A stretch of DNA of 64,000 bases from Mycobacterium sp. MFM001 (GTDB lineage Bacteria; Actinomycetota; Actinomycetes; Mycobacteriales; Mycobacteriaceae), in assembly GCF_003402475.1 (NCBI RefSeq), contig NZ_BFAB01000009.1, positions 62,001 to 126,000 of the forward strand. Reading direction: 5' to 3'. The position numbers were made by a program, and so were the translations under genes. The notes below the pieces were generated by a model. That model was not told where the DNA came from. It ran no database searches and worked only from the letters and a program-made list of their open reading frames with translations. Below, piece after piece: positions 47,607 to 57,492 of the stretch (positions within the stretch are counted from its first letter, which is position 1; every line of letters begins with the position of its first letter).

Positions 47607-47975
47607 GTGATTCAGCAGGAATCGCGGTTGAAGGTGGCCGACAACACCGGCGCCAAGGAGATCTTGTGCATCCGTGTGCTCGGTGGCTCGTCGCGGCGCT
47701 ACGCGGGCATCGGTGACGTCATCGTCGCGACGGTCAAGGACGCCATCCCGGGCGGCAACGTCAAGCGCGGTGACGTCGTCAAGGCCGTGGTGGTGCGCAC
47801 CGTCAAGGAGCGCCGCCGCCCCGACGGCAGCTACATCAAGTTCGACGAGAACGCGGCGGTCATCATCAAGCCCGACAACGACCCGCGCGGCACCCGCATC
47901 TTCGGGCCGGTCGGCCGCGAACTGCGCGAGAAGCGCTTCATGAAGATCGTCTCGCTGGCTCCGGAGGTGTTGTAG
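47607..47975 (+). CDS. rplN: 50S ribosomal protein L14
   Basis: L14, contacting 16S rRNA in a bridge, 122 aa. GTG start with CAGGAGATCTA upstream; sequence [20 protein letters not shown]. First gene of the spc block after the insertion; rplX follows immediately with no gap. Confidence 0.99.
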   Translation: MIQQESRLKVADNTGAKEILCIRVLGGSSRRYAGIGDVIVATVKDAIPGGNVKRGDVVKAVVVRTVKERRRPDGSYIKFDENAAVIIKPDNDPRGTRIFGPVGRELREKRFMKIVSLAPEVL

Positions 47976-48293
47976 ATGAAGGTCCACAAGGGCGACACCG
48001 TGCTGGTCATCTCCGGCAAGGACAAGGGCGCCAAGGGCAAGGTGCTGCAGGCGTACCCCGCCCGCAACAAGGTGCTGGTCGAAGGCGTCAACCGAATCAA
48101 GAAGCACACCGCGGTCTCGACCAACCAGCGCGGCGCGCGGTCCGGCGGCATCGTCACGCAGGAAGCTTCGATTCACGTCTCCAACGTGATGGTCGTCGAC
48201 TCGGACGGTAAGCCCACCCGCATCGGCTACCGCCGAGACGAGGAAACCGGCAAGAAGGTCCGTATCTCCAAGCGCAACGGCAAGGACATCTAA
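47976..48293 (+). CDS. rplX: 50S ribosomal protein L24
   Basis: L24, an assembly initiator, 105 aa ([20 protein letters not shown]). The KOW motif is at the N-terminus. rplE starts 2 bp downstream. Confidence 0.99.
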   Translation: MKVHKGDTVLVISGKDKGAKGKVLQAYPARNKVLVEGVNRIKKHTAVSTNQRGARSGGIVTQEASIHVSNVMVVDSDGKPTRIGYRRDEETGKKVRISKRNGKDI

Positions 48294-48295
48294 CG

Positions 48296-48859
48296 ATGAC
48301 GACGGCAGAAAAGGTTCAGCCCCGGCTGAAGGTGCGCTACCGCGAAGAGATCCGTGACGCGCTGAACAAAGAATTCGGCTACGGCAACGTCATGCAGATC
48401 CCGACCGTGGTCAAGGTCGTCGTCAACATGGGCGTCGGCGACGCCGCCCGCGACGCCAAGCTGATCAACGGCGCGGTCAATGACCTGGCGCTGATCACCG
48501 GGCAGCGGCCGGAGATTCGCCGCGCCCGCAAGTCCATCGCGCAGTTCAAATTGCGCGAGGGCATGCCGATCGGCGCGCGGGTGACGCTGCGCGGCGATCG
48601 GATGTGGGAGTTCCTCGACCGGCTCACTTCGATTGCGCTGCCGCGTATCCGCGACTTCCGCGGCCTGTCGCCCAAGCAGTTCGACGGCGCCGGCAACTAC
48701 ACGTTCGGGCTGGCCGAGCAGTCGGTGTTCCACGAGATCGACGTGGACTCGATCGACCGGCCCCGCGGCATGGACATCACCGTCGTCACCTCGGCGACGA
48801 CCGACGACGAAGGACGAGCGCTGTTGCGGGCCCTCGGCTTTCCGTTCAAGGAGAACTGA
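48296..48859 (+). CDS. rplE: 50S ribosomal protein L5
   Basis: L5, a 5S rRNA-binding protein, 187 aa, full length, ending in [14 protein letters not shown]. The S14 gene begins 4 bp later. Confidence 0.99.
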   Translation: MTTAEKVQPRLKVRYREEIRDALNKEFGYGNVMQIPTVVKVVVNMGVGDAARDAKLINGAVNDLALITGQRPEIRRARKSIAQFKLREGMPIGARVTLRGDRMWEFLDRLTSIALPRIRDFRGLSPKQFDGAGNYTFGLAEQSVFHEIDVDSIDRPRGMDITVVTSATTDDEGRALLRALGFPFKEN

Positions 48860-48863
48860 ACAG

Positions 48864-49049
48864 ATGGCGAAGAAGGCACTGGTCAACAAGGCGCAGCGTA
48901 AGCCGAAGTTCAAGGTGCGCGCCTACACCCGCTGCAGCAAATGCGGCCGCCCGCATGCGGTTTACCGCAAGTTCGGGCTGTGCCGGATCTGCCTGCGCGA
49001 GATGGCGCATGCCGGTGAGCTGCCGGGCGTGCAGAAGAGCAGTTGGTGA
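48864..49049 (+). CDS. rpsZ: 30S ribosomal protein S14, zinc-binding type Z
   Basis: S14 of the short zinc-containing type, 61 aa. Two C-x2-C pairs ([10 protein letters not shown] and GLCRICLRE) form the zinc ribbon. Mycobacteria also have a longer zinc-free S14 used in zinc limitation; this is the zinc-dependent form. Also called rpsN1. Confidence 0.98.
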   Translation: MAKKALVNKAQRKPKFKVRAYTRCSKCGRPHAVYRKFGLCRICLREMAHAGELPGVQKSSW

Positions 49050-49115
49050 GGAGCGGCCGCTTATGACCGCGTTGGCGACGATGCAGAGCGCAGCGATGAA
49101 GAGGAGCAGCGCTAA

Positions 49116-49514
49116 ATGACCATGACGGACCCGATCGCAGACTTTTTGACGCGTCTGCGCAATGCCAATTCGGCGTACCACGACGAGGTGACGCTGCCGC
49201 ACTCGAAGATCAAGGCCAACATCGCCGAGATCCTCAAGCGCGAGGGCTACATCAGCGACTACCACGTCGAAGACGCCCGCGTCGGCAAAGCGCTTGTGGT
49301 GCAGCTCAAGTACGGACCCAGCCGGGAACGCAGCATCGCGGGTCTGCGCCGCGTGTCCAAGCCAGGTCTGCGGGTGTATGCGAAATCCACCAACCTGCCG
49401 CGGGTGCTCGGCGGCCTTGGCGTCGCGATCATTTCGACGTCCTCGGGCTTGCTCACCGATCGTCAGGCAGCCAGACAGGGCGTGGGCGGCGAAGTCCTCG
49501 CGTACGTGTGGTGA
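49116..49514 (+). CDS. rpsH: 30S ribosomal protein S8
   Basis: S8, a central-domain assembly protein, 132 aa ([20 protein letters not shown]). The 66-bp gap after S14 has no gene. S8 is the known translational repressor of the spc operon in E. coli; whether this holds here is not visible. Confidence 0.99.
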   Translation: MTMTDPIADFLTRLRNANSAYHDEVTLPHSKIKANIAEILKREGYISDYHVEDARVGKALVVQLKYGPSRERSIAGLRRVSKPGLRVYAKSTNLPRVLGGLGVAIISTSSGLLTDRQAARQGVGGEVLAYVW

Positions 49515-49523
49515 GGGGTAACA

Positions 49524-50063
49524 ATGTCGCGTATTGGTAAGCAGCCGATCCCGGTTCCGTCGGGCGTCGACGTGACGATCGACGGCCAGAACGTTTCGGT
49601 GAAGGGACCCAAGGGCACGCTGGAGCTGTCGGTCGCCGAGCCGATCACGGTGGCGCGCAACGACGATGGCGCCATCGTGGTGACCCGGCCCAACGACGAG
49701 CGGCGCAACCGTTCGCTGCATGGGCTGTCCCGCACCCTGGTGGCCAACCTCGTCACCGGCGTGACGCAGGGCTACACCACCAAGATGGAAATCTTCGGCG
49801 TCGGTTACCGCGTGCAGCTCAAGGGCAACACGCTGGAATTCGCGCTGGGATACAGCCATCCCGTGGTGATCGAGGCGCCGGAAGGCATCACGTTCGCGGT
49901 GGAAACGCCGACTAAGTTCTCGATCTCCGGGATCGACAAGCAAAAGGTCGGCCAGATCTCGGCGAATATACGCCGGTTGCGCCGTCCCGACCCCTACAAG
50001 GGCAAGGGCGTGCGTTACGAAGGCGAGCAGATCCGCCGCAAGGTCGGAAAGACAGGTAAGTAG
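49524..50063 (+). CDS. rplF: 50S ribosomal protein L6
   Basis: L6, near the sarcin-ricin loop, 179 aa ([20 protein letters not shown]); two repeated L6 domains with the C-terminal [16 protein letters not shown] motif. Followed by rplR after 2 bp. Confidence 0.99.
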   Translation: MSRIGKQPIPVPSGVDVTIDGQNVSVKGPKGTLELSVAEPITVARNDDGAIVVTRPNDERRNRSLHGLSRTLVANLVTGVTQGYTTKMEIFGVGYRVQLKGNTLEFALGYSHPVVIEAPEGITFAVETPTKFSISGIDKQKVGQISANIRRLRRPDPYKGKGVRYEGEQIRRKVGKTGK

Positions 50064-50065
50064 CC

Positions 50066-50467
50066 ATGGCTGGAACACAGACAGACGCGCGGAAGCCGGT
50101 GGGGCAGAGCGTATCCGCTGCCCGTCGGGCCGCACGGCTGCGCAGGCATGCACGGCTGCGCAAGAAGATCTCGGGCACGCCGGAGCGTCCGCGGCTGGTG
50201 GTGCACCGGTCGGCGCGGCACATCCACGTGCAGCTGGTCAACGATCTCAACGGCACCACGCTGGCAGCGGCCTCGTCGATCGAGGCCGACGTGCGCGGCG
50301 TGGATGGCGACAAGAAAGCCCGCAGCGTGCGGGTCGGCCAGTTGATCGCCGAGCGGGCCAAGGCCGCCGGCATCGACACCGTGGTGTTCGACCGTGGGGG
50401 CTACACCTACGGCGGTCGGATTGCCGCACTGGCCGACGCCGCGCGCGAGGGCGGGCTGAAATTCTGA
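50066..50467 (+). CDS. rplR: 50S ribosomal protein L18
   Basis: L18, a 5S rRNA-binding protein, 133 aa, with a short variable N-terminus and the core [20 protein letters not shown]. rpsE follows after 31 bp. Confidence 0.99.
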   Translation: MAGTQTDARKPVGQSVSAARRAARLRRHARLRKKISGTPERPRLVVHRSARHIHVQLVNDLNGTTLAAASSIEADVRGVDGDKKARSVRVGQLIAERAKAAGIDTVVFDRGGYTYGGRIAALADAAREGGLKF

Positions 50468-50498
50468 TGACGAGCTTTGACAACGGAAGGACTGCATG

Positions 50499-51179
50499 AT
50501 GACGGAGCAGCCGACTTCAGGGGGCGCCGCTCCGGACACCGGCAGCGCGCCCCGCAGTGAAGGACGCGCCGAAGGGCGTGAGGGCCGGGGCCGGCGCGAC
50601 GACCGCGGCGGCCGCGGGCGCGACCGCGACGGCAGCAACTACCTCGAGCGGGTCGTGGCGATCAACCGCGTCTCCAAAGTGGTCAAGGGTGGCCGGCGGT
50701 TCAGCTTCACCGCGCTGGTCATCGTCGGCGACGGCAACGGGATGGTCGGCGTCGGATACGGCAAGGCCAAAGAGGTCCCGGCGGCGATCGCCAAGGGCGT
50801 CGAGGAGGCGCGCAAGAGCTTCTTCCGAGTGCCGTTGATTGGCGGCACCATCACGCATCCGGTGCAGGGTGAGGCCGCCGCCGGTGTGGTGCTGCTGCGC
50901 CCGGCCAGCCCCGGTACCGGGGTGATCGCCGGTGGTGCCGTGCGTGCGGTGCTGGAATGCGCAGGGGTCCACGACATCCTGGCCAAGTCGCTGGGCAGCG
51001 ACAACGCGATCAACGTGGTGCACGCCACGGTGGCCGCGCTCAAGCTGCTGCAGCGGCCCGAGGAGGTGGCGGCCCGCCGCGGCCTGCCGATCGAGGACGT
51101 CGCTCCGGCCAGCTTGTTGAAGGCGCGGCGAGAGAGCGAAGCGCTGGCCGCGAGCGCAGCGCGTGAGGGAACGGCATAG
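50499..51179 (+). CDS. rpsE: 30S ribosomal protein S5
   Basis: S5, involved in decoding fidelity, 226 aa. Two adjacent ATGs (50496, 50499) are possible; 50499 gives MTEQPTSGG and better spacing from GGAAGG. The N-terminal 45 residues are Arg/Gly/Asp-rich and disordered-looking; the S5 core starts at [20 protein letters not shown]. Confidence 0.98.
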   Translation: MTEQPTSGGAAPDTGSAPRSEGRAEGREGRGRRDDRGGRGRDRDGSNYLERVVAINRVSKVVKGGRRFSFTALVIVGDGNGMVGVGYGKAKEVPAAIAKGVEEARKSFFRVPLIGGTITHPVQGEAAAGVVLLRPASPGTGVIAGGAVRAVLECAGVHDILAKSLGSDNAINVVHATVAALKLLQRPEEVAARRGLPIEDVAPASLLKARRESEALAASAAREGTA

Positions 51180-51182
51180 ACC

Positions 51183-51374
51183 ATGGCAGAGCTGAAGATC
51201 ACCCAGGTGCGCAGCACGATCGGCGCCCGCTGGAAGCAGCGAGAGAGCCTGCGCACCTTGGGTTTGCGGAAGATTCGCCAATCGGTGGTTCGTGAGGACG
51301 ACGCCCAGACCCGTGGCTTGATCGCCGTCGTGCGCCACCTCGTCGAGGTAGAACCCGCGGAGGCTAAGAAATGA
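51183..51374 (+). CDS. rpmD: 50S ribosomal protein L30
   Basis: L30, 63 aa ([20 protein letters not shown]). Starts 3 bp after rpsE and overlaps rplO (ATGA). Confidence 0.99.
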   Translation: MAELKITQVRSTIGARWKQRESLRTLGLRKIRQSVVREDDAQTRGLIAVVRHLVEVEPAEAKK

Positions 51375-51811
51375 CGATCAAACTTCACGACCTGCGGCCC
51401 GCGCCCGGGTCGAAGACCAAGCGCACTCGCGTCGGTCGCGGTGAGGGCTCCAAGGGCAAGACCGCCGGCCGCGGCACCAAGGGCACCAAGGCCCGCAAGA
51501 ACGTGCCCGTGACGTTCGAGGGTGGGCAGATGCCCATCCACATGCGGCTGCCCAAGCTCAAGGGTTTCCGCAACCGGTTCCGCACCGAGTACGAAATCGT
51601 CAACGTCGGGGATATCAATCGGCTGTTCCCGCAAGGCGGTTCGATCGGCGTCGACGAGCTGGTGGCCAAGGGCGCAGTGCGGAAGAACTCGTTGGTGAAG
51701 GTGCTCGGCGACGGCAAGTTGGCAGTCAAGGTCGACGTCACTGCGCACAAGTTCAGCGGCAGCGCGCGCGAGAAGATCACCGCCGCAGGCGGTTCGGTCA
51801 CCGAGCTGTAG
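51371..51811 (+). CDS. rplO: 50S ribosomal protein L15
   Basis: L15, a late assembly protein, 146 aa ([20 protein letters not shown]). It ends this ribosomal cluster; secY and adk are not adjacent, as expected for this mycobacterial segment where sppA is nearby. Confidence 0.99.
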   Translation: MTIKLHDLRPAPGSKTKRTRVGRGEGSKGKTAGRGTKGTKARKNVPVTFEGGQMPIHMRLPKLKGFRNRFRTEYEIVNVGDINRLFPQGGSIGVDELVAKGAVRKNSLVKVLGDGKLAVKVDVTAHKFSGSAREKITAAGGSVTEL

Positions 51812-51831
51812 GGCGAGCTGGGCCCACACCG

Positions 51832-51856
51832 CACGCACGGCGTGTCGGGGGCTTTT
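51832..51856 (+). terminator. Weak terminator after rplO
   Basis: CACGC-ACG-GCGTG (51832-51844) is a 5-bp stem followed by TCGGGGGCTTTTA. The GGGGGCTTTTACGTCTGC tail is the same as after the tuf terminator. The stem is short and its strength uncertain. Confidence 0.4.
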
Positions 51857-53087
51857 ACGTCTGCTCGCGCACGCCCAGCACGTCGCGAAACAGCGCTTGG
51901 CGCACCGCGAGTTCTCGCGGATCGCTCCACAGGTGAAAGCCCAAGCGGTTCATCACATAACCGAAGCCGACGCCGGTGTCCGGGTCGGCGAAGCCGAACG
52001 ACCCGCCCAGCCCCGGAGTGCCGAACGCTTTGTCGGACGAGCCGAATTCGAAACGCGGGACCGGTTTGCAATAGCCCAGCGAGAACACCGAGTCGACGTG
52101 CAGCACCTTGTCCCGTAGCCCGCGGCTGGGTGTGATTGCCGGCTGGGTCAGTGCGTCGAGAGTGGTTGGCGTCAAACCGATGTCAGTGCCACCGGTGGCC
52201 ACGCAACCGTAGGCCTTGGCGACCGAACGGGCCGTGCCGATTCCGTTGGCGGCCGGTATCTCGACGGTGCGCATCTCGTCGAGGTTGTAGTCGCTGCGTG
52301 TCGGGTCGATGCCGTTGGGCAGGTTGGCCGCCCGGCTGATGAGGCCGAAGGGATTCAACAGGGCCAGCGCCAGGCGCGGCGGCAGCGTATTGAGATGCAG
52401 CAGCGCCTCGGCGCGTCGCCAGCCGTGTAGGTGAGCGACCCGGTCACGATCCACCGACGCGGGCAATCCGATGTGCAGGTCCAGACCCAGCGGAGCGGCG
52501 ACCTCGTCGGCGAAAAACCGGCCCAGGGTGCGGCCCGCCGGATCGGTGTGCCGGATCAGCTCGGACTCATACCAGCCAAGCGTGAGGGCGTGATAGCCGT
52601 GCCGGGTTCCCGGCGGCCAGACCGGGGCCTGCGCCGCCAGCACCGCAGACACCTTGTCAGGGTCGGCCAGATCGGCCAGCCGCAGCGACGCGTCCAGCAC
52701 CGGAAGTCCGGCTTGATGAGACAGCAGCTGCCGCACCGTCACCTCGGCCTTGCCGGCCTGCGCGAACTCCGGCCAGTAATCGGCGACCTTGGCGTCATAG
52801 TCGACGAGACCGCGCGAAGCAGCTACGGCAACGGCAAGGGACGCAACGCCTTTCGTCGTCGAGAACATGTTGACGAGAGTGTCCTGTTGCCACGGCGCCT
52901 TGGTGACGCCGTTGCGGTAACCGCCCCACAGGTCGACGACTTTGACGCCGTCGCGGTAGACCGCAACCGCGGCGCCGACCTCGCGGCCGCGCTCGAAGTT
53001 GGCGCGAAAGGCGTCCGCGACCTTGCCGTACCCCTGGTCGACGTCTCCGCCGATCAGCTCCGGCGACACCGTCACTTTGAGAACCAT
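51855..53087 (-). CDS. Serine hydrolase, beta-lactamase/class C esterase family
   Basis: Beta-lactamase-fold serine hydrolase, 410 aa, similar to mycobacterial LipL-type esterases. The nucleophile Ser is in the S-x-x-K motif STTKGV near residue 77, the Tyr motif in YHALTLGW near residue 165 and the third motif in GLGGSFGFADPDTGVGFGY near residue 370. No signal peptide is seen, so it is probably cytoplasmic and an esterase rather than a beta-lactamase. The last codons (REQT) are formed by a copy of the dispersed GCGAGCAGACG element. Confidence 0.92.
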   Translation of the reverse strand: MVLKVTVSPELIGGDVDQGYGKVADAFRANFERGREVGAAVAVYRDGVKVVDLWGGYRNGVTKAPWQQDTLVNMFSTTKGVASLAVAVAASRGLVDYDAKVADYWPEFAQAGKAEVTVRQLLSHQAGLPVLDASLRLADLADPDKVSAVLAAQAPVWPPGTRHGYHALTLGWYESELIRHTDPAGRTLGRFFADEVAAPLGLDLHIGLPASVDRDRVAHLHGWRRAEALLHLNTLPPRLALALLNPFGLISRAANLPNGIDPTRSDYNLDEMRTVEIPAANGIGTARSVAKAYGCVATGGTDIGLTPTTLDALTQPAITPSRGLRDKVLHVDSVFSLGYCKPVPRFEFGSSDKAFGTPGLGGSFGFADPDTGVGFGYVMNRLGFHLWSDPRELAVRQALFRDVLGVREQT

Positions 53088-53186
53088 TGAGTGGTTATAC
53101 CGTGCTCGGTCGCGCGGCGAGGGTTCTCAGTCGAACTCAGTCGGCAGGGTCGGGTCGCGATGGTGAGCCAGCGCCCGCTCCAACTG

Positions 53187-53780
53187 CTAGCGGTTGACGC
53201 GGCCCACCGACAGCGGCGGCAGCTCGCCGAGCCCGAACCATCCCACGGCCAGGGTCTCCAGCGCTGCCGGCGGCTGCACCGCCTCGTGCGCGCGGCACAG
53301 GAAGAACAGCTTGTAGACGTGTACGGGCAGTGGCGGCGGGTGGTGCTGCAACTCGCGGTCCCAGCACGCGATCAGCTTCACCGGCGAACTGTGATAGCCG
53401 GTTTCCTCGAGAATTTCCCGGGTGACCGCCGCCGACGGCGCATCACCCGGGTCAGCCCACCCGCCGGGCAATGACCAACGGCCGTCGGCTTTTTCACACA
53501 TCAGCAGCACGCGCTCCTGCTCGTCGAACACCACGCCGCGCACGTCGATCTTCGGTGTGGCGTAGCCGGAGTCGCGGCCGAGTTCGACGGTGAGCTCGTC
53601 AGCGGGCCGGCCGCTGAGCGCCGACATCAGCTCGGCGGCAAGCCCGCGCAGTTGCCGGTAGCGGTCTTCGTCGTACTCGTTGGCGGCAAAGGTCAGCCCG
53701 TCCTGCGCGAGCGCGGCGAGCTTGATGCCTATTCGACGGATCACATCGCCAGGGTCGCGAGCAGACGCAAAGGACTCCAT
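53187..53780 (-). CDS. NUDIX hydrolase
   Basis: Nucleoside-diphosphate-X hydrolase, about 197 aa. The NUDIX box is GGWADPGDAPSAAVTREILEETGY, here quoted as GGWADPGDAPS then AVTREILEETGY, near residues 110-135; the conserved REILEETG is intact. Before it is a helical N-terminal domain (LAALAQDGLTFAANEYDEDR) common in one NUDIX subgroup. The start is uncertain: ATG 53780, GTG 53744 or ATG 53819. The GTG would place the dispersed inverted repeat entirely outside this gene. The gene follows the LLM oxidoreductase in the same direction. Confidence 0.88.
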   Translation of the reverse strand: MESFASARDPGDVIRRIGIKLAALAQDGLTFAANEYDEDRYRQLRGLAAELMSALSGRPADELTVELGRDSGYATPKIDVRGVVFDEQERVLLMCEKADGRWSLPGGWADPGDAPSAAVTREILEETGYHSSPVKLIACWDRELQHHPPPLPVHVYKLFFLCRAHEAVQPPAALETLAVGWFGLGELPPLSVGRVNR

Positions 53781-53815
53781 TTCAGCGCGAAATCGGGGAC
53801 TTTTGCGTCTGCTCG
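53758..53815. repeat. Inverted pair of the dispersed GCGAGCAGACGC element
   Basis: CGAGCAGACGCAAA (53758-53771) and TTTGCGTCTGCTCG (53802-53815) are perfect 14-bp complements with a 30-nt loop. The pair bridges the LLM gene 3' end and the NUDIX gene 5' end. Confidence 0.85.
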
Positions 53816-54744
53816 TCATAAGAACGCAACCTTGGAATCACTTCTGCGGCAAGGCGTTCCATCTGCTCGCGGTCCTGCGCGACGTCGTCGCCGACCGGGT
53901 TGAGCAAGATCATCTCGGCGCCGGCGTCGATCACCTCACGCAATCCGCGCGCCACGTCGTCGGGCCCACCGAACACCGGCACCTCCTCGATGCCCCGCAT
54001 CTGGCCGTAAATGCGGTGCAGGCCGGCCAGCACTCGCTCGCGGGCGCGCGCCACGTCGTCGTCGACCATCACGTAAACCCGCTTGCCGATCTCGTACCGG
54101 GCGGCGTCTTTGCCCTGGTCGGCCAGTTCGCGGCGCACCGTCTTCACCGCCTCGGCGAACGCGGCGGTGGTCGACGATCCCGCGCCCAAGAAGGCGTCGC
54201 CGTGGCGCACCGCCCGGGCCAGCGCCTTGGGCGCCTGCCCGCCGAACCAGATCGGCGGATGCGGCCGCTGCACGGGTTTCGGCTGGATCGGCAGGTTGTC
54301 GACCTGACGGAACCGGCCGTGAAACGTCACCCGCGGCTCGTCGGACCACGCCGCTTTCATCAACTGCAGGCCCTCGGTGAAACTCCGGACAAACGTGGCC
54401 TTATCCACCCCGAAGGCGGAAAACTGGTGATGGCCGCCGCCGGGGGCGACCCCGACGTCCAGGCGGCCGTTGCTGAGCTGGTCGACCGCCGTCACCGCGG
54501 CCGCCAGTTGCAGCGGATCATGCAGGGACGCAACGAGTACCGCGACACCCAACCGCAGCCGCTCGGTGCAGGCCGCGGCAAACGCCAACAATTCGAGTGG
54601 CGCCAGCAGCGGCGCCTCGCCGACGACCTGGTCCACCGTCCAGGCGCCCTCGAAGCCGAGCTCTTCGGCGCGGGCGAGATACGAGCGCACGCCCGCGGCG
54701 TCGAAGGGATTGGCGAGCTGAGGTATCGAGATGGAAAAGCGCAC
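53782..54744 (-). CDS. LLM-class flavin-dependent oxidoreductase
   Basis: Luciferase-like monooxygenase family protein, 320 aa, probably FMN- or F420-dependent. GTG at 54744 gives VRFSISIPQLANPFDAAGVR; the open frame above it is a shadow of sppA. Family features: LGFEGAWTVDQVVGEAPLLAP near residue 30, LDVGVAPGGGHHQFSAFGVD near residue 100 and RPHPPIWFGGQAPKALARAV near residue 165. The C-terminal DEQTQKSPISR is encoded by the dispersed repeat and so may be an acquired tail. Divergent from sppA, 39 bp apart. Substrate unknown. Confidence 0.92.
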   Translation of the reverse strand: MRFSISIPQLANPFDAAGVRSYLARAEELGFEGAWTVDQVVGEAPLLAPLELLAFAAACTERLRLGVAVLVASLHDPLQLAAAVTAVDQLSNGRLDVGVAPGGGHHQFSAFGVDKATFVRSFTEGLQLMKAAWSDEPRVTFHGRFRQVDNLPIQPKPVQRPHPPIWFGGQAPKALARAVRHGDAFLGAGSSTTAAFAEAVKTVRRELADQGKDAARYEIGKRVYVMVDDDVARARERVLAGLHRIYGQMRGIEEVPVFGGPDDVARGLREVIDAGAEMILLNPVGDDVAQDREQMERLAAEVIPRLRSYDEQTQKSPISR

Positions 54745-54783
54745 CCCATCACCGTAGGCCCGGTCATCGGTAGGCTCGACGAC

Positions 54784-56571
54784 ATGCTTGGTTTTCTGCC
54801 CGACCCACCCGGCATCGACGACGTGCGCGCGCTGGTACACCGGGTCGACACCGCCCGCCACCACGGCATACCCAAGGGCTGCGTGCTCGAACTCGACCTG
54901 CACGCCACCCCGCCCGAGACCGGCGGTTTCGACCCTCTGGCGATCATCAGCGGCGGGGGCCGACCACTGCTGCTCCGTGAGGCCGTCGCCGCCATCCATC
55001 GCGCCGCTGACGACCCGCGGGTGGCAGGCCTGATCGCGCGGGTACAGCTTCCGGCCGCCGCGGCGGGCTCGGTCCAGGAGTTGCGCGAGGCCGTCGCGGC
55101 GTTCACCGCCGTCAAGCCGTCGGTGGCATGGGCCGAGACGTACCCTGGCACGCTGTCGTACTACCTGGCTTCGGCGTTCGGCGAGGTGTGGATGCAGCCG
55201 TCGGGAACCGTCGGGCTGGTCGGATTCGCCACCAACGCGATGTTTCTGCGTGACGCGCTCGACAAGGCCGGCATCGAAGCGCAATTCGTGGCACGCGGTG
55301 AATACAAGTCGGCGGCAAACCGTTTCACGCAGGACCGCTACACCGAGGCGCATCGTGAGGCCGACAGCCGGCTGCTGGAGAGCCTGCACGCCCAGGTGTG
55401 GCAGGCCGTCGCCGAATCGCGCAAGATCGACCCCGCCGAGGTCGACGCGCTGGCCGACCGGGCACCGCTGCTGCGTGACGACGCGGTGAGCTCCAAGCTG
55501 GTCGACCGCATCGGCTACCGCGACGAGGCGTACGCCAGGATCGCCGAACTGGTTGGCGCCGAAGGGATCTCGCCGGAATCCGGAGATGCCGACGGCGACG
55601 ACGCGCCGCCGCGGCTGTACCTGGCGCGCTACGCACGCGCCGGCGGCCCGCGGCCGGTGCCGCCGATTCCGGGCCGGCGGCCCAAGCCGACCGTCGCCGT
55701 GGTCACCGTCGCCGGACCGATCGTCAGTGGCCGCGGCGGCCCGCGGGTGCTGCCGTTCGGCACGCCCAGCTGCGGCGCGGACACCATCGCGGCGTCGTTA
55801 CGCGAAGCGGCCGCCGACGACTCGGTGTCGGCGATCGTGTTGCGGGTGGACAGCCCCGGCGGCGAGATCAACGCGTCGGAAACCATCTGGCGTGCAGTGG
55901 CCAAGGCCCGCGGTCGCGGCAAGCCGGTGGTGGCGTCGATGGGCGCAATCGCCGCTTCGGGCGGCTACTACATCGCGATGGCCGCCGACGCGATCGTCGC
56001 GAACCCCGGCACCATCACCGGGTCGATCGGCGTGGTGAGCGGAAAGCTGGTGGCGCGCAACCTCAAGGACAGGCTGGGCGTCGGGTCGGATGCGGTGCGC
56101 ACCAACGCCAATGCCGACGCGTGGTCCATCAACGCGCCGTTCACGCCCGAACAGCACGCGAAGGTCGAAGCCGAGGCGGACCTGTTCTACGCCGATTTCG
56201 TGCAACGAGTGGCAGAGGCTCGCCACCTGAGCACGGAGGCGGTGCACGAGGTGGCCCGCGGCCGGATCTGGAGTGGTGCGGATGCCCTCGATCGCGGATT
56301 GGTCGACGAGCTCGGCGGGTTGCGGACGGCGGTTCGCCGGGCCAAGGTGCTGGCCGGCCTCGACGCCGACGCCGAGGCCCGTCTGGTCGGCTACCCGGGG
56401 TCGTCGCTGTGGGAATTCCTGCGGCCACGGCCGTCGTCGCAACCGGCCGCGGCGTCACTGCCAGATGCGTTGGGCGCGTTGATCGGCCAGTCGGTCGCCG
56501 GACTGCTCGACCAGGTCGAGCGGACGTTCACCGGCACCAGTGCGCTGTGGCTGGGGGAGTCTCGGTTTTAG
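54784..56571 (+). CDS. sppA: Signal peptide peptidase SppA (protease IV), 67K type
   Basis: Membrane-associated serine protease that degrades cleaved signal peptides, 595 aa, with two tandem SppA domains. The catalytic Lys is in [13 protein letters not shown] (first domain, near residue 178) and the catalytic Ser in [15 protein letters not shown] (second domain, near residue 393), the usual split dyad. ATG at 54784; no clear N-terminal membrane helix is seen. Corresponds to Rv0724. Its stop overlaps the stop of the convergent methyltransferase gene by 4 bp. Confidence 0.94.
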   Translation: MLGFLPDPPGIDDVRALVHRVDTARHHGIPKGCVLELDLHATPPETGGFDPLAIISGGGRPLLLREAVAAIHRAADDPRVAGLIARVQLPAAAAGSVQELREAVAAFTAVKPSVAWAETYPGTLSYYLASAFGEVWMQPSGTVGLVGFATNAMFLRDALDKAGIEAQFVARGEYKSAANRFTQDRYTEAHREADSRLLESLHAQVWQAVAESRKIDPAEVDALADRAPLLRDDAVSSKLVDRIGYRDEAYARIAELVGAEGISPESGDADGDDAPPRLYLARYARAGGPRPVPPIPGRRPKPTVAVVTVAGPIVSGRGGPRVLPFGTPSCGADTIAASLREAAADDSVSAIVLRVDSPGGEINASETIWRAVAKARGRGKPVVASMGAIAASGGYYIAMAADAIVANPGTITGSIGVVSGKLVARNLKDRLGVGSDAVRTNANADAWSINAPFTPEQHAKVEAEADLFYADFVQRVAEARHLSTEAVHEVARGRIWSGADALDRGLVDELGGLRTAVRRAKVLAGLDADAEARLVGYPGSSLWEFLRPRPSSQPAAASLPDALGALIGQSVAGLLDQVERTFTGTSALWLGESRF

Positions 56572-57485
56572 CGGTCGAGTGTGCCGCTGACGAAGATGAT
56601 CTCGCCCAGCGGATCGTCGTCGTCCTCGAGCACTGGAACCTCGAGATCGTTGAGCACGAACAGCTCCTCGCGCGAGATGCCGCTGGCATCCCAGCCGTTG
56701 CCGCGCAGATACTCGACGACGTGGTTGCGCTCGCCGGCGTACACCAGCGATGCCATATCGATGTCGACGCCCTGCTCCCGCAGCGGCGCCGACATCTCCC
56801 GAACCCGGTCGGCGTCGAAATCCTTGATGCCCGGCACATATTCGGTGGCGATCGTGCTGCCCGGCACGCTGAGCGCGGTGATGTTGTCGAACAGCCGGTC
56901 CTGGGCTTCGGGCGGTAGGTAGATCAGCAGGCCCTCGGCCAGCCACGCCGTCGGGGCGGTGGCGTCAAATCCCGCCTCGCGCAAGGCAGCCGGCCAATCC
57001 GCGCGCAGGTCGATGCGGACCGTGCGCCGCGTCGCGGCGGGCTCGGCGCCGAGTTCTGCAAGTGTGGTCGTCTTGAAGTCGATGACCTGTGGCTGGTCGA
57101 TTTCGTACACCACGGTCTCCGCCGGCCAGTGCAACCGGTAGGCGCGCGCGTCCAGCCCGGACGCGAGGATCACGGCCTGCCGGATGCCGGTGTTCACGGC
57201 ATCGCTGAAGTAGTCGTCGAAAAACTTGGTGCGCACCGCCATTCCGTCGATCATCGCCTGCACGCGGGCCGGTGACGCATTCGGGATGGTCGACAGATCG
57301 AGCTCGCCGTCGATCATCTTGACGAAGAAGTCCACCCCCACCGCGCGGACCAACGGGTCGGCGAACGGGTCGTCGATCAGCTTGCGGGGATCCTTCGTCG
57401 CCAACGCCCGTCCCGCCGCGACCATGGTTGCGGTCGCGCCGACGCTGGAGGCCAGATCCCAGGTGTCGTCATGTGTGCGTGGCAT
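56568..57485 (-). CDS. Class I SAM-dependent methyltransferase (TIGR00027 family), copy 1
   Basis: Putative S-adenosylmethionine-dependent O-methyltransferase, 305 aa, related to leucine carboxyl methyltransferase. Starts [20 protein letters not shown], identical to the next copy. SAM-binding segment [20 protein letters not shown] near residue 100, then [14 protein letters not shown] and [11 protein letters not shown]. Belongs to the Rv0725c/Rv0726c/Rv0731c group, which is expanded in mycobacteria; substrates unknown. Separated by 7 bp from copy 2. Confidence 0.93.
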   Translation of the reverse strand: MPRTHDDTWDLASSVGATATMVAAGRALATKDPRKLIDDPFADPLVRAVGVDFFVKMIDGELDLSTIPNASPARVQAMIDGMAVRTKFFDDYFSDAVNTGIRQAVILASGLDARAYRLHWPAETVVYEIDQPQVIDFKTTTLAELGAEPAATRRTVRIDLRADWPAALREAGFDATAPTAWLAEGLLIYLPPEAQDRLFDNITALSVPGSTIATEYVPGIKDFDADRVREMSAPLREQGVDIDMASLVYAGERNHVVEYLRGNGWDASGISREELFVLNDLEVPVLEDDDDPLGEIIFVSGTLDR

Positions 57486-57492
57486 GTGGGTC

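Noticed and set aside
51855..53087. Beta-lactamase resistance gene
   Set aside because: It has the SxxK/YxxL-type fold but no signal peptide and closer resemblance to LipL-type esterases; an antibiotic-resistance role is not supported.
53680..54783. Plus-strand frame continuous with sppA for 368 codons upstream of its ATG
   Set aside because: It is antisense to the LLM oxidoreductase, which has clear family motifs; the sppA family N-terminus fits the ATG at 54784.
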